Source: an uncultured Rhizobiaceae group bacterium (lineage in GTDB: Bacteria; Pseudomonadota; Alphaproteobacteria; Rhizobiales; Rhizobiaceae). From it: a stretch of DNA of 64,000 nt. The stretch spans positions 186,001 through 250,000 of the forward strand of contig CANMVS010000005.1 of NCBI GenBank assembly GCA_947501445.1, given 5' to 3'. A program made the translations under genes and the position numbers. The notes beneath the pieces were generated by a model. It was not told the DNA's origin. It did not search any database and saw nothing but the letters and a program-made list of their open reading frames with translations. This document shows positions 1 through 7,906 of the stretch, one piece after another (positions within the stretch are counted from its first letter, which is position 1; each line of letters starts with the position of its first letter).

Positions 1-4
1 ACAT
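1..4 (-). CDS. start of a gene running off the left edge
   Basis: On the minus strand a GGAGG sequence (bases 14 to 10) is followed after five bases by an ATG (bases 4 to 2). This is a textbook ribosome binding site and start, so a gene begins here and continues outside the window. It lies 130 bases downstream of the preceding minus-strand gene and could be the next member of the glucan lyase operon. Nothing can be said about its product. Confidence 0.5.
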
Positions 5-133
5 GGTAACCTCCAATGAATGAAAACCTGTTTTTCGCTTTTTCGCCGACTGAGGTCACAGGCTGAAGGCGGATCGTACGAGGCTTGATCATCTTGACAA
101 ATCATTGCCAACGCCGCCGGACAACCGTGATCT

Positions 134-1030
134 TCAGTGCCGTACAGTCGGGGTCGAACCGGCCTCGATACCTGTATAATAATACCCGCCGTTATCCCGT
201 GTACTGCCATCAGATAACTTGAAAAAATAGGCATAACCTGCACCCTCATCCAATCCAGGCTTGTCGACCAAAACTGGGTTATTGGTTTCCCACTTGTAAA
301 CATAATATCCGGATGCTGTTTGGGCAGTCAGAGCAAAACACTCCAAGCTCGATTGCGAACCCTCCTGCCAGGTATAGGACATCCGTGGGGATGAAGTATT
401 TCTGTAGAAGAGGCAAAATGCATTGCCGTTAGCGTCCGTCTGCAACTCGGTTTTGGATACGATTGTGCTGAACAACTCGGCGACATCATCAGGTAGCATA
501 AGGACCCTGGTTTCGGGATTACTGAATACTGTCACATCGAGATCAGCCGCCAGCCATGCGTCTCCATCCAAGAGCGTATCGGTCGGATCCACTGTATTGT
601 CACATGTGAAACTGAATCCACCGACCGACAGATAAAACTCAATACCGGACATATTGCTTTGACTGCTGGATTCTGGAGCGATCAAAAACTGGTAAACCAG
701 GAAATCCTTATAGATATCGGAATCCTCAATCCGATATCCAAAACTGGCGGCTGCAAGCGGCGTATAGCTTGTTTCACCTGTCGGGCGCCAGCAAACCAAC
801 ACCAATCCTTCGGGTCCAAAGCCATTGACAGCGACAGATACGCGGCCCCATATTTCATCAAACCCGGATATACCGACCGGTGGATAGTAGGTATCAGCCG
901 CCACAATATAGGCCTCCTGCTGCTGTGCCCGGGCCGATTCTGCGGAAAGACAGGCCAGACCGTTTAATGCTGTCAAGCCAAGTCCCAGCACCAGACGAAT
1001 TATTCGTTTTTTCATGCGTGTGGTTTTCAT
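134..1030 (-). CDS. Sec-exported hypothetical protein
   Basis: I do not recognise this protein of 298 residues. The ATG chosen has an AGGA about eight bases upstream and starts a signal peptide: a basic start (MKTTRMKKR), a hydrophobic stretch (LVLGLGLTALNGLA) and an ARA-QQ cleavage-like site near residue 36. An in-frame start 69 bases upstream would bury the signal peptide. The mature part is rich in Tyr, Ser, Thr and Gly, has four widely spaced Cys residues and looks like an all-beta periplasmic or secreted protein. It is the third gene of a same-strand run after the glucan lyase and the Tat-exported protein, 95 bases after the latter's stop, so a role with those two is inferred only from position. 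Confidence 0.65.
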   Translation of the reverse strand: MKTTRMKKRIIRLVLGLGLTALNGLACLSAESARAQQQEAYIVAADTYYPPVGISGFDEIWGRVSVAVNGFGPEGLVLVCWRPTGETSYTPLAAASFGYRIEDSDIYKDFLVYQFLIAPESSSQSNMSGIEFYLSVGGFSFTCDNTVDPTDTLLDGDAWLAADLDVTVFSNPETRVLMLPDDVAELFSTIVSKTELQTDANGNAFCLFYRNTSSPRMSYTWQEGSQSSLECFALTAQTASGYYVYKWETNNPVLVDKPGLDEGAGYAYFFKLSDGSTRDNGGYYYTGIEAGSTPTVRH

Positions 1031-1125
1031 GGTGGTTTTTCCTAAAATGGTGTCCTGAAACAGTGTCCCGGCGGCAGGAATGGAGATTCCCAAACACATG
1101 GGCGTCCTGCCGGAACAGGATCAAA

Positions 1126-2283
1126 TCATGCGCTGGGAATAAGTTCCCAAACGACCCACAGGCAGTCGGTGTCGGCGTAATACTGGTGCCAGGGATAAAT
1201 GAAGTTCATATCGTCATCGACGTAGGGAAACGGCACATTGGTGTCAGCCGGTGCCAGCCGATACTCTTCATACATGCCCTGACCGAAAGCACGATCCAGC
1301 TGGTGGGTTCCGGGCACACCATAGTAGCCTGCTGCCGGTGGTGGGCTATGTGTACCAAGCGGATAGATCTCATCACCAGTGCATTGCAGGTCCCGGGTTT
1401 CAATATCGTCGAACTTCTGCATGCGCCCGGCTCCGAGCAATTGAGTATGCACCTCGATAAAATCCTTGTAGTGGCAGTGATGCACCGCTGCATCCGACAT
1501 GGCGGGAAGCCACCACAGGTTTGAATTTATATCGAAGTTCACTGCCCCCTTGCCAGACGGCGTTGCCTGATTGGCCGCCTCCCACGGATCAAATGATAAA
1601 TTGAGGCTCGTCATTTCAGCACGTTTCGACATCCAAAGCGGATAGGGGCCGATGTCTTCCGGCCAACAACCAGCGGATGTGTAGGATTGCCACATATCTG
1701 AATTTGCCAGCGCATTGGCAAGGTTGCGTGGGGAAGCGGTACGGATAAATGCCAGATGTACCGGGCCGCTGGTCGAACCGCTTGAGGGGGTTTCGGCGGC
1801 ACTGGCTTTCATGACAGAAGCCTCATCGCGAATTACTGTGGCTTCGCGTGGTGCTATCGACTTGCCTATGCCTTCGGCAGCATAGTCGGGTGTATTGATT
1901 TGCGCATAGGAAGTGCCCAGATTGGTAACGATGGTATCATTGTTCATCAGGATCTGGCCGCCGTCGAATACATCCTCCAGTGCAATCCCGGTGCTGTCCA
2001 CGTTAAATACAATTGCCGCCTGAATGTATGAACCATCGCTATAGGGCAGCGTGACCACCTGATTGCTGGTGCCACTTGGGCTTATGGATGTTGATGTCGG
2101 CCAACTACACGTCCCTTCGGCGGCCTGGTAGTGGGCTTTTGCAGGTGACAAGAAGCCATTGCCTCCCAGAACCAGCGGCGCGGCGCCCGCCAGGGTCAGG
2201 CCGGACAGGAAGGAACGACGACTTATGTCATTTCCCGGTTTCTTCAATAATAGGTCTGCGGTGGATGCTTTTGTCCTGAGCAT
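1126..2283 (-). CDS. Tat-exported protein with cupin-like metal-binding motifs
   Basis: A 385-residue protein with a twin-arginine signal (SRRSFLSG at residues 21-28, a hydrophobic stretch, then a SPAKA-HYQ cleavage-like site near 50), so it is exported folded, often with a cofactor. The C-terminal half has a dense set of possible metal ligands: HHCHYKDFIEVHTQLLG around 268-284, with His268, His269, His271, Glu277 and His279. GTHQLD (about 325) and YPWHQYYAD (about 363) follow. The spacing is like a cupin metal site. It follows the alpha-1,4-glucan lyase on the same strand. As I recall, fungal aldos-2-ulose dehydratase, which acts on the lyase product 1,5-anhydrofructose, carries Zn cupin domains, so a related activity is an attractive but unproven guess. 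The predicted periplasmic location does not match a lyase without a signal peptide. Confidence 0.6.
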   Translation of the reverse strand: MLRTKASTADLLLKKPGNDISRRSFLSGLTLAGAAPLVLGGNGFLSPAKAHYQAAEGTCSWPTSTSISPSGTSNQVVTLPYSDGSYIQAAIVFNVDSTGIALEDVFDGGQILMNNDTIVTNLGTSYAQINTPDYAAEGIGKSIAPREATVIRDEASVMKASAAETPSSGSTSGPVHLAFIRTASPRNLANALANSDMWQSYTSAGCWPEDIGPYPLWMSKRAEMTSLNLSFDPWEAANQATPSGKGAVNFDINSNLWWLPAMSDAAVHHCHYKDFIEVHTQLLGAGRMQKFDDIETRDLQCTGDEIYPLGTHSPPPAAGYYGVPGTHQLDRAFGQGMYEEYRLAPADTNVPFPYVDDDMNFIYPWHQYYADTDCLWVVWELIPSA

Positions 2284-2319
2284 GGAAATATCCTTTCTTG
2301 CTTGCGACAGGCCGTTCTC

Positions 2320-2340
2320 CCGGCGGATTTATCCCGCCGG
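2320..2340 (-). other. intercistronic hairpin inside the glucan lyase operon
   Basis: A perfect 7-bp stem (CCGGCGG / CCGCCGG) with a 7-base loop sits in the 83-base gap between the lyase stop and the next start. There is no T-run on the minus strand, so it is more likely an mRNA-stabilising or attenuating element than a full terminator. Confidence 0.45.
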
Positions 2341-2366
2341 AAGTGGTCCTGCCGATGAAATGTGAT

Positions 2367-5300
2367 CTAGATTGTTGTCGAGCGGTTGATGGTGTCGCTG
2401 CAGGAAATGACTATGTTTGCTGTAGTCGGCCCTGACGCGGAAGTCGGCCCTATCGCGGGTGCCTGAACCCAGACCGATCCACTTGTTGTATCGATCCAAT
2501 AACTACTGCCGCTGGCTGATACCTGGCTGAAGAAATCATATTTGGTCGAGGCGGTGACTTTCGTTGCGCTCGAGCCATTGACCTTTACGTCGGTAACCGT
2601 ACCAACGGCGCGCAGCCGCAGGTAAATCAATCCACCCCATGCAAAGGGTGTATGTTTTTCAATACCTGGGTAAAACACATTGTAGCTGACAGTTGTCGAT
2701 GCCAAATTGGATGTAGTTACTTCGAGTAAACTGTAGGTGTTGTTATCTTCCGCATTGGTTGTGACACCGCCATCGTCAACGTAGCAATTTCCGTCGGCAC
2801 CAGAGGCAGTTGAGAACACATCGAAAACCAGCGGATCATCGGTGGTGTAGCTATTGATGGATTTCACACCGCCGTCCGATGTGTAGCGCGTTGGCAATAT
2901 GGCACCTTGTCGAACGAAAACCGGTGTGGTCGAAATGTCGGCCGTTATGGTAATGTCCTGACCACCAGTATAGTATTGGTAGACATCAGTATCATCTTCA
3001 CCGGGCGCAAAGGGAAACCAGTTGACATCTTTACTACTGTCCGTCGGAAGATAGACACCGCGACTTGTCTGCCCCTCGGTGACAACCGGCGCCGCCAAAA
3101 TGCTGTAACCGTCAGAGCCACCAAGCAGGAATTGCGAGTTCAACCCCGGTTTGACGTCGAAATCGATATTGGCATCATTATTCCACATGCACATCGATTT
3201 GATCATCGGTACACTGCCTGACGCATACTGGTTTGCAGCGTAGTACAAAACCTCCTGCCAGCGATAGCGCATGTCGATGGCTTCCTTCATGACCGTCTGA
3301 TAGGTCTTGTTGTTGGCTGCGGTCCCGCTATAGGCAGCATTGAAAATCTCCTGATAGGGTTTGCCGTGTTGTTTGGGCTGCCAATCTGCGCAGGTGTCTG
3401 AGGTGGATGGATCAAGACTGATCCAGCGATCATAGTGGTTGCGGAACCAGGGCAACAGGAAGCCGGCCTGCACCCAGCGGGTCAGCAATTCCGGCGATGG
3501 CGGATTACCCTCGTTGTTTTGCGAATTGTAGTCACTATCAGCCTGAGCAAATCCTCCAATGTCAGCGCCAACGACTGACATGCCCGACATATTCATGCTG
3601 ACGATCATCGGCACCATCAGGTTCAGATGCTGCCAGTCGGAGGAATTATCGCCCATCCACAGGCCGCCAAACTTGCCGGACCCGATCTGGCCACCGCGTG
3701 CGATAATATAGCTACGCTCGAATTTTTTGCGTGAAGAGACCGTGTTGACAATACCCTGCGAGTAGGTCGCTGCACACAGGCTGTAGGCATGCTGGTTGCG
3801 GGTTTCGGCAAATGTTCGCAGCGCCTGATCACCATAGCGCGGGTCAGTCAAATAGGCCTGCATGTGATAGGAGCGCCAGTTGAATGTGTTGGCATAGGCA
3901 ACCGAATCCGAACTCGGGTCGGCAATATTGGCAAATTGCAGTGTTGTCAAATCGAATTCGTCGTCGGTGACCTCCTGGCCAATAATGTGGGCATCCGCCG
4001 AAGGGGTTGTCATGTCCTGCCAGACGAAATCGAGGCCGATGTCAAACAGGTTTTCATAGTTGGGACCCCACCATTCGGCGGTGCCGGTTTTGCCCCAATC
4101 CGGGAAAATGGCGGTTGTCTTGGCATAATCGCCATATTGGAGTTGGGCGCAATAGGCATCATCGGGACCGTGGCCATCGGTATTGAAGGTTTTACTGTCA
4201 GCGCCGGTGTTTTTGACATAATATTTACCGTTCACCAGATCGGAATATGCGCCTCCAACCGTTTCCTGATCCTTGATGAAGCAGGTTATGTTGGTTTGGG
4301 TCACCAGATCATTGTCATGGGCCCACTCGAATATGGACGTACCGGATGTGTCACCGTCGACCCAAAAGCGGGAATTGGTGGTAAAGACGTTGTAAGTATC
4401 CTGCACATCGATATCTACTGCAAAACCTTCGAGCGGGATTTCGAGGCTATTGTAGCCATTGTAGATATCTTCGAAGAAAATTGAATTGTCCGGCAATGTG
4501 CAACCGGACGGAAAGGCGCCATGGTTGACACCAATCGCGCCATAGACACCCTGAAAATAGCCGAATATATATTTGGGCGGCATTGCAGCAGCTTTAAAAT
4601 GGGCAGCCTCCGGGTCCTGAGTGAGCAGATTGAGCCCCATAACGACATTGTGCACGGCCTGTTGTGAAGAACTCTTGGCGCTGCCAAAAACAAAATAATA
4701 GTCAAGCTCACCATTTTGTGCACCGAGATAAAATTTGTCGGTGGCACCGACACCTTCCCCGAAGAAAGTATCACCCGTGTTGGAATAGGTTTGCGATGGG
4801 TTGTCCAGGAATATACCATAGGCATATTGATCGCTTTGGCCGTAATTCCCCAGGGCAATGAGCCACGGCGCGGAGAAATACATCGGATAGTAATAATTCG
4901 GTATCGATGTATCGAGCCCCTCATAACCAATGGGAGCCAATTCGGGATGGACATATGAAATCTGATCGTAATTATAGTTGGTCATCGACAGGCCTGTCTT
5001 GCCCTGTACATAATAGCCGCCGTTGGCAACGCTTTTACCTGAACTCACATTGACTTCACCCTGGCCGTAGAATCGTTCTTTGATGCTGGAGCTGTCCTTG
5101 TTGTTTTTCTTGATTGTCGCCACTGCGTTGCCGTAGTCAGATGATACAAAGGTGGCGCCCAAGCTGTAACCATTGCTGTCCTTTGCATCCTGGTGAATGA
5201 CATTGCCGTTAAAAACAACGGACAAATTGAAAGACGCATCAATGGTAACTGTCAAATCATTAGTGTGGAAGGTCAATGTGTTGTCGGTAAAACTAAATTT

Positions 5301-5666
5301 TCTAAAAGCAATGTCATTTGCCCGAAGATGATCCAGGTTGGCCGTCGTGACCGGGCCAAATACTTTGTCCTGATAGGATGCGGACTGGTCAAACCTGACA
5401 CGGAAAATGTTTTGTTGGACAGATACAACCTGCACCGCAACCTTGTACAAGTTGCCCGGGGTTTGCGAATTGCGGTCGATTGAATAGACCTCGAGCCAAT
5501 AGAGGTAGGGATTGGAGGTGTCTTGGGTGCCTGAGGAAACTTTGTATAAAGCCTCCCAATTCGTGTTCGTAAGGGGCGTGAACTGATTAACCGGCACATA
5601 GCGGTATGCATTGGTTGACGCGGTGACTTCACTCGATTTCGATGGATCGGATTCAGAAATATTCAA
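2367..5666 (-). CDS. alpha-1,4-glucan lyase (GH31), 1,5-anhydrofructose-forming
   Basis: About 1,099 residues, the size of algal and fungal alpha-1,4-glucan lyases (EC 4.2.2.13). These cleave starch or glycogen by beta-elimination to 1,5-anhydro-D-fructose instead of hydrolysing it. The match is lyase-specific: NTNW near the N-terminus, GLSMTNYNYD, PPKYIFGYFQGVYG, FEWAHDNDLVTQTNITCF, the nucleophile block DFVWQDMTTP (Asp about 551), the acid/base block GGLWMGDNSS (Asp about 673), LLPWFRNHYDRW, RYRWQEVLYYA and CYVDDGGVTTNAEDN all have close counterparts in the red algal enzyme as I remember it. No signal peptide is seen, which suggests a cytoplasmic enzyme acting on glycogen or imported glucans. 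Start: a TTG seven bases after GGAG. A GTG 30 bases upstream is open but lacks a ribosome site. A hydrolase of the same family remains the alternative. Confidence 0.88.
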   Translation of the reverse strand: MNISESDPSKSSEVTASTNAYRYVPVNQFTPLTNTNWEALYKVSSGTQDTSNPYLYWLEVYSIDRNSQTPGNLYKVAVQVVSVQQNIFRVRFDQSASYQDKVFGPVTTANLDHLRANDIAFRKFSFTDNTLTFHTNDLTVTIDASFNLSVVFNGNVIHQDAKDSNGYSLGATFVSSDYGNAVATIKKNNKDSSSIKERFYGQGEVNVSSGKSVANGGYYVQGKTGLSMTNYNYDQISYVHPELAPIGYEGLDTSIPNYYYPMYFSAPWLIALGNYGQSDQYAYGIFLDNPSQTYSNTGDTFFGEGVGATDKFYLGAQNGELDYYFVFGSAKSSSQQAVHNVVMGLNLLTQDPEAAHFKAAAMPPKYIFGYFQGVYGAIGVNHGAFPSGCTLPDNSIFFEDIYNGYNSLEIPLEGFAVDIDVQDTYNVFTTNSRFWVDGDTSGTSIFEWAHDNDLVTQTNITCFIKDQETVGGAYSDLVNGKYYVKNTGADSKTFNTDGHGPDDAYCAQLQYGDYAKTTAIFPDWGKTGTAEWWGPNYENLFDIGLDFVWQDMTTPSADAHIIGQEVTDDEFDLTTLQFANIADPSSDSVAYANTFNWRSYHMQAYLTDPRYGDQALRTFAETRNQHAYSLCAATYSQGIVNTVSSRKKFERSYIIARGGQIGSGKFGGLWMGDNSSDWQHLNLMVPMIVSMNMSGMSVVGADIGGFAQADSDYNSQNNEGNPPSPELLTRWVQAGFLLPWFRNHYDRWISLDPSTSDTCADWQPKQHGKPYQEIFNAAYSGTAANNKTYQTVMKEAIDMRYRWQEVLYYAANQYASGSVPMIKSMCMWNNDANIDFDVKPGLNSQFLLGGSDGYSILAAPVVTEGQTSRGVYLPTDSSKDVNWFPFAPGEDDTDVYQYYTGGQDITITADISTTPVFVRQGAILPTRYTSDGGVKSINSYTTDDPLVFDVFSTASGADGNCYVDDGGVTTNAEDNNTYSLLEVTTSNLASTTVSYNVFYPGIEKHTPFAWGGLIYLRLRAVGTVTDVKVNGSSATKVTASTKYDFFSQVSASGSSYWIDTTSGSVWVQAPAIGPTSASGPTTANIVISCSDTINRSTTI

Positions 5667-6048
5667 CGGTTTTCTCCACAATCTGGTTTGATTCACATCT
5701 GTCGCCGGTAACAGGGAACTTCGAACATTCGCACTATCGCCAGCTCAATAATCTTTGCGTGTCGGGGTATTTGTTTCCACTGTCCCAATTGCCACTGAGC
5801 CGAAACAAACAGCGGTATGACACTGCCGGTACAATGGGCCTGTGTCCGCAGACAAAGTTGAATTGGAGCATAGGTGAATTGCGACAACAGACCTGAAGGA
5901 TAGGGCGAATGCATAGAGACCACTTTTGTGGTTCAGTTGGTTCTTTTGCTTTGGTCTCTTGACACCTGGGATGGCCCGGGCTGAACGTTGTCCCGGCCGT
6001 TACCCGTGAAACTGGAGAACTCACCCAATCGACAGCATGACCTTGGAT
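5667..6048. other. leader region of the glucan lyase operon
   Basis: About 380 bases between the LuxR-type regulator and the lyase, which face the same way. It should hold the lyase promoter on the minus strand. I see no gene, no good -35/-10 pair, no clear lux-box palindrome and no strong terminator. A short ACCAC/GTGGT hairpin near 5920-5935 is the only structure. Confidence 0.4.
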
Positions 6049-6951
6049 TTATTCCCACCATGCAACGCCAAGTGGATCCAGGTTATGATCGCGCGCAATG
6101 CGTACACCGGCCTGCTGGACCGTTGAATAACCATAGGAATCGCGCACCCGCTCCATGTGATAGCGGACCGTACGCCGCTTGATACCCACAATGGTTGCGA
6201 TTTCGTCCAGGGTCTTGCCGGCTGCCCACCATCGAAATATTTCCAGCTGCCGGGGGGTCAGGGCTGCAGTTTTAAGGATCGGGTATTCTGTTTCCGGCGT
6301 TTGTTCAGAAATGGCAAGGTGACAGCGTACGGCGGATTCAACTGCCGGCATCCAGCTTTTCATGAGCGCAATACCACTGCCTGTTCCAGCTTCAAAGGCC
6401 GTGTCTCTCATCAGGGCCACATGGAGCGTGCCAGCATCGGGGACTTTGACATAGAGGCTCAATTCATCCAGACCTTTTGGCCAACCAATGGTCCGGTAAT
6501 TAAAGACGGCTGAACTGTCCGGCGTTATGGGCGCTCCCTTATCAACCATTTTCTTGAGGGTTTTAAGGCTGTATCCTGGCAGCTCCGACGCCAGAACTAT
6601 GCCCGATTCAGTGCACCCCAGGTGATGCCAGTAGAAAGGATTGATCCTGTACGTGCGCCGTCTGTAGTTGCTCAGGGCCTCGTTAATGGGATCACTGTCA
6701 ATGTCGACAAAGATTTTCGGTTTTTTGAGCTGGGGTTTGTGCAGCGCAATAAATGCACAACTATGATCCTCACACCGTTGAATCCAATCCAGCAGAGCCT
6801 TAAAGAAATCTGGCGTACCAATGCTGTCAACCAGATTTGCAATATTATTACAGCTTGCACCGGTTTGAGGTTTGGTAAACGCGGCGTCCTCACGCCAGCG
6901 ACATTCCGTGATGCCACTGGCCAGGGCCGTTAAGGGAGAAATGGTGGTCAT
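6049..6951 (-). CDS. LuxR-family transcriptional regulator
   Basis: A protein of about 300 residues with a C-terminal LuxR-type helix-turn-helix: LTPRQLEIFRWWAAGKTLDEIATIVGIK, then RRTVRYHMERV, as in quorum-sensing and related regulators. The N-terminal two thirds has the length of an autoinducer-binding domain and a YRINPFYW segment like the (D/N)P motif of that domain, but the full set of ligand residues cannot be confirmed by eye. No luxI-type synthase lies in the window, so if it binds a signal it is a LuxR solo. It stands directly upstream of the glucan lyase operon on the same strand and is the obvious candidate to control it. Start: the ATG. An in-frame TTG lies 18 bases upstream. Neither has a strong ribosome site. 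Confidence 0.75.
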   Translation of the reverse strand: MTTISPLTALASGITECRWREDAAFTKPQTGASCNNIANLVDSIGTPDFFKALLDWIQRCEDHSCAFIALHKPQLKKPKIFVDIDSDPINEALSNYRRRTYRINPFYWHHLGCTESGIVLASELPGYSLKTLKKMVDKGAPITPDSSAVFNYRTIGWPKGLDELSLYVKVPDAGTLHVALMRDTAFEAGTGSGIALMKSWMPAVESAVRCHLAISEQTPETEYPILKTAALTPRQLEIFRWWAAGKTLDEIATIVGIKRRTVRYHMERVRDSYGYSTVQQAGVRIARDHNLDPLGVAWWE

Positions 6952-6990
6952 TGTGGTTATACTTGACAATTAAAACTTGTAAAAAAATTA

Positions 6991-6998
6991 CTGTACAG
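6991..6998. promoter_or_regulatory. possible operator palindrome CTGTACAG
   Basis: A perfect 8-bp palindrome about 40 bases upstream of the LuxR-type gene's ATG. CTG/CAG half sites are typical of lux boxes, although those are normally about 20 bp long. An autoregulatory site is possible but weakly supported. Confidence 0.25.
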
Positions 6999-7464
6999 CT
7001 ACTGGTAATTCGACTGGCACATATGCCAGACAACCCAAATGTCACAGACGCTAAAACGCATTAATAAAAAATAAGGTGTTTGTTTTGGCCACAGGCAGGA
7101 TGAAAGGGAGAAAAACCCAGCGAATTCAATCAATTCGCTCATCCAGACAGAGCAATTGGAGCCAACAAACGGTCGCAATCTTCTTATCCCTGAAATGGGG
7201 TTTAATCCGGAATCTGGGACCTGTTGATTAGTAATATTTTATAGTTGATCAAATCATAAACGATTTGGCAAACGCTGGAGGAATGCCCGTCTTAAAGATT
7301 TGGTTTTTGATTGCAGATGAGCGCAGATTCATCCGTAATTCCACCGTACCTACACCGAGGTACAGCTGTTGGGAAGACAGGTGAGGCGACTGTTCGCATC
7401 GACGGTCATAGTGACCTTTGGCAGCGCGGTGCTTCCACAAAATTTGATCTGTAGTGGTTACCTG

Positions 7465-7493
7465 GACCGTTTCACATTTTGTCAGAAACGGTC
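7465..7493. repeat. solo hairpin of the dispersed repeat family
   Basis: GACCGTTTC and GAAACGGTC form a perfect 9-bp stem around an 11-base loop. The sequence is nearly identical to the first hairpin of the roughly 100-bp repeats found elsewhere in the window, but the second hairpin (TTCAGGTTTTG...) is absent. Confidence 0.7.
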
Positions 7494-7545
7494 TAGTTTG
7501 GTGATGCCGACTGAAACATCAATCAATCTGTCAACGGCAGCCAAA

Positions 7546-7857
7546 TCACAATTCGATGTCACAGACAATCACACCAGCCGCGCCACCTTCGAGTATTGCA
7601 ACAATTCGGGACCCAATTTCCTGATGGACGGGATCATCCAGATACACGGTCCTTACACCAGAGTCCCGCAAATCAAACCAGAACATGTCCATATACCCCC
7701 GCACAAGAGGCGTCTCCACTGATTTGTTCTTGCGATGCTGAAAATCCACGATTCCTTCAATATGGTTGGAAAGCGCGGCAAGTTCACAATACAGGGTTTG
7801 TTTTTCAGCTTCCGAGACGCCGATTTGAAATCGCAGGAGAACGAGATGTCGAATCAT
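7546..7857 (-). CDS. Dabb (stress-responsive A/B barrel) domain protein
   Basis: A 103-residue single-domain protein starting MIRHLVLLRF, the typical first strand of Dabb domains. These are dimeric alpha/beta barrels found as small enzymes or stress-induced proteins in bacteria and plants. Residues 38-62 (DFQHRKNKSVETPLVRGYMDMFWFD) and the ending (VYLDDPVHQEI, then IVCDIEL) also fit the fold and length. It follows the CoA-transferase gene on the same strand after about 50 bases and is probably co-transcribed with it. Its substrate cannot be read from the sequence. Confidence 0.75.
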   Translation of the reverse strand: MIRHLVLLRFQIGVSEAEKQTLYCELAALSNHIEGIVDFQHRKNKSVETPLVRGYMDMFWFDLRDSGVRTVYLDDPVHQEIGSRIVAILEGGAAGVIVCDIEL

Positions 7858-7906
7858 TGAATGGTCCGGTCTTGAGAGGTTCGTTAAATCATGCGCATAG
7901 GGCAGG

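Larger units (their letters stand above)
6952..7545. other. intergenic region upstream of the LuxR-type gene
   Basis: Nearly 600 bases without a convincing gene. It holds an 8-bp palindrome CTGTACAG just upstream of the regulator and one isolated hairpin of the dispersed repeat family, both listed separately. It should also contain the regulator's promoter. The short open frames here show no recognisable domain. Confidence 0.5.

Noticed and set aside
3789-4484. Plus-strand open frame of 231 codons inside the glucan lyase
   Set aside because: Opposite-strand shadow within the best-supported gene of the region.
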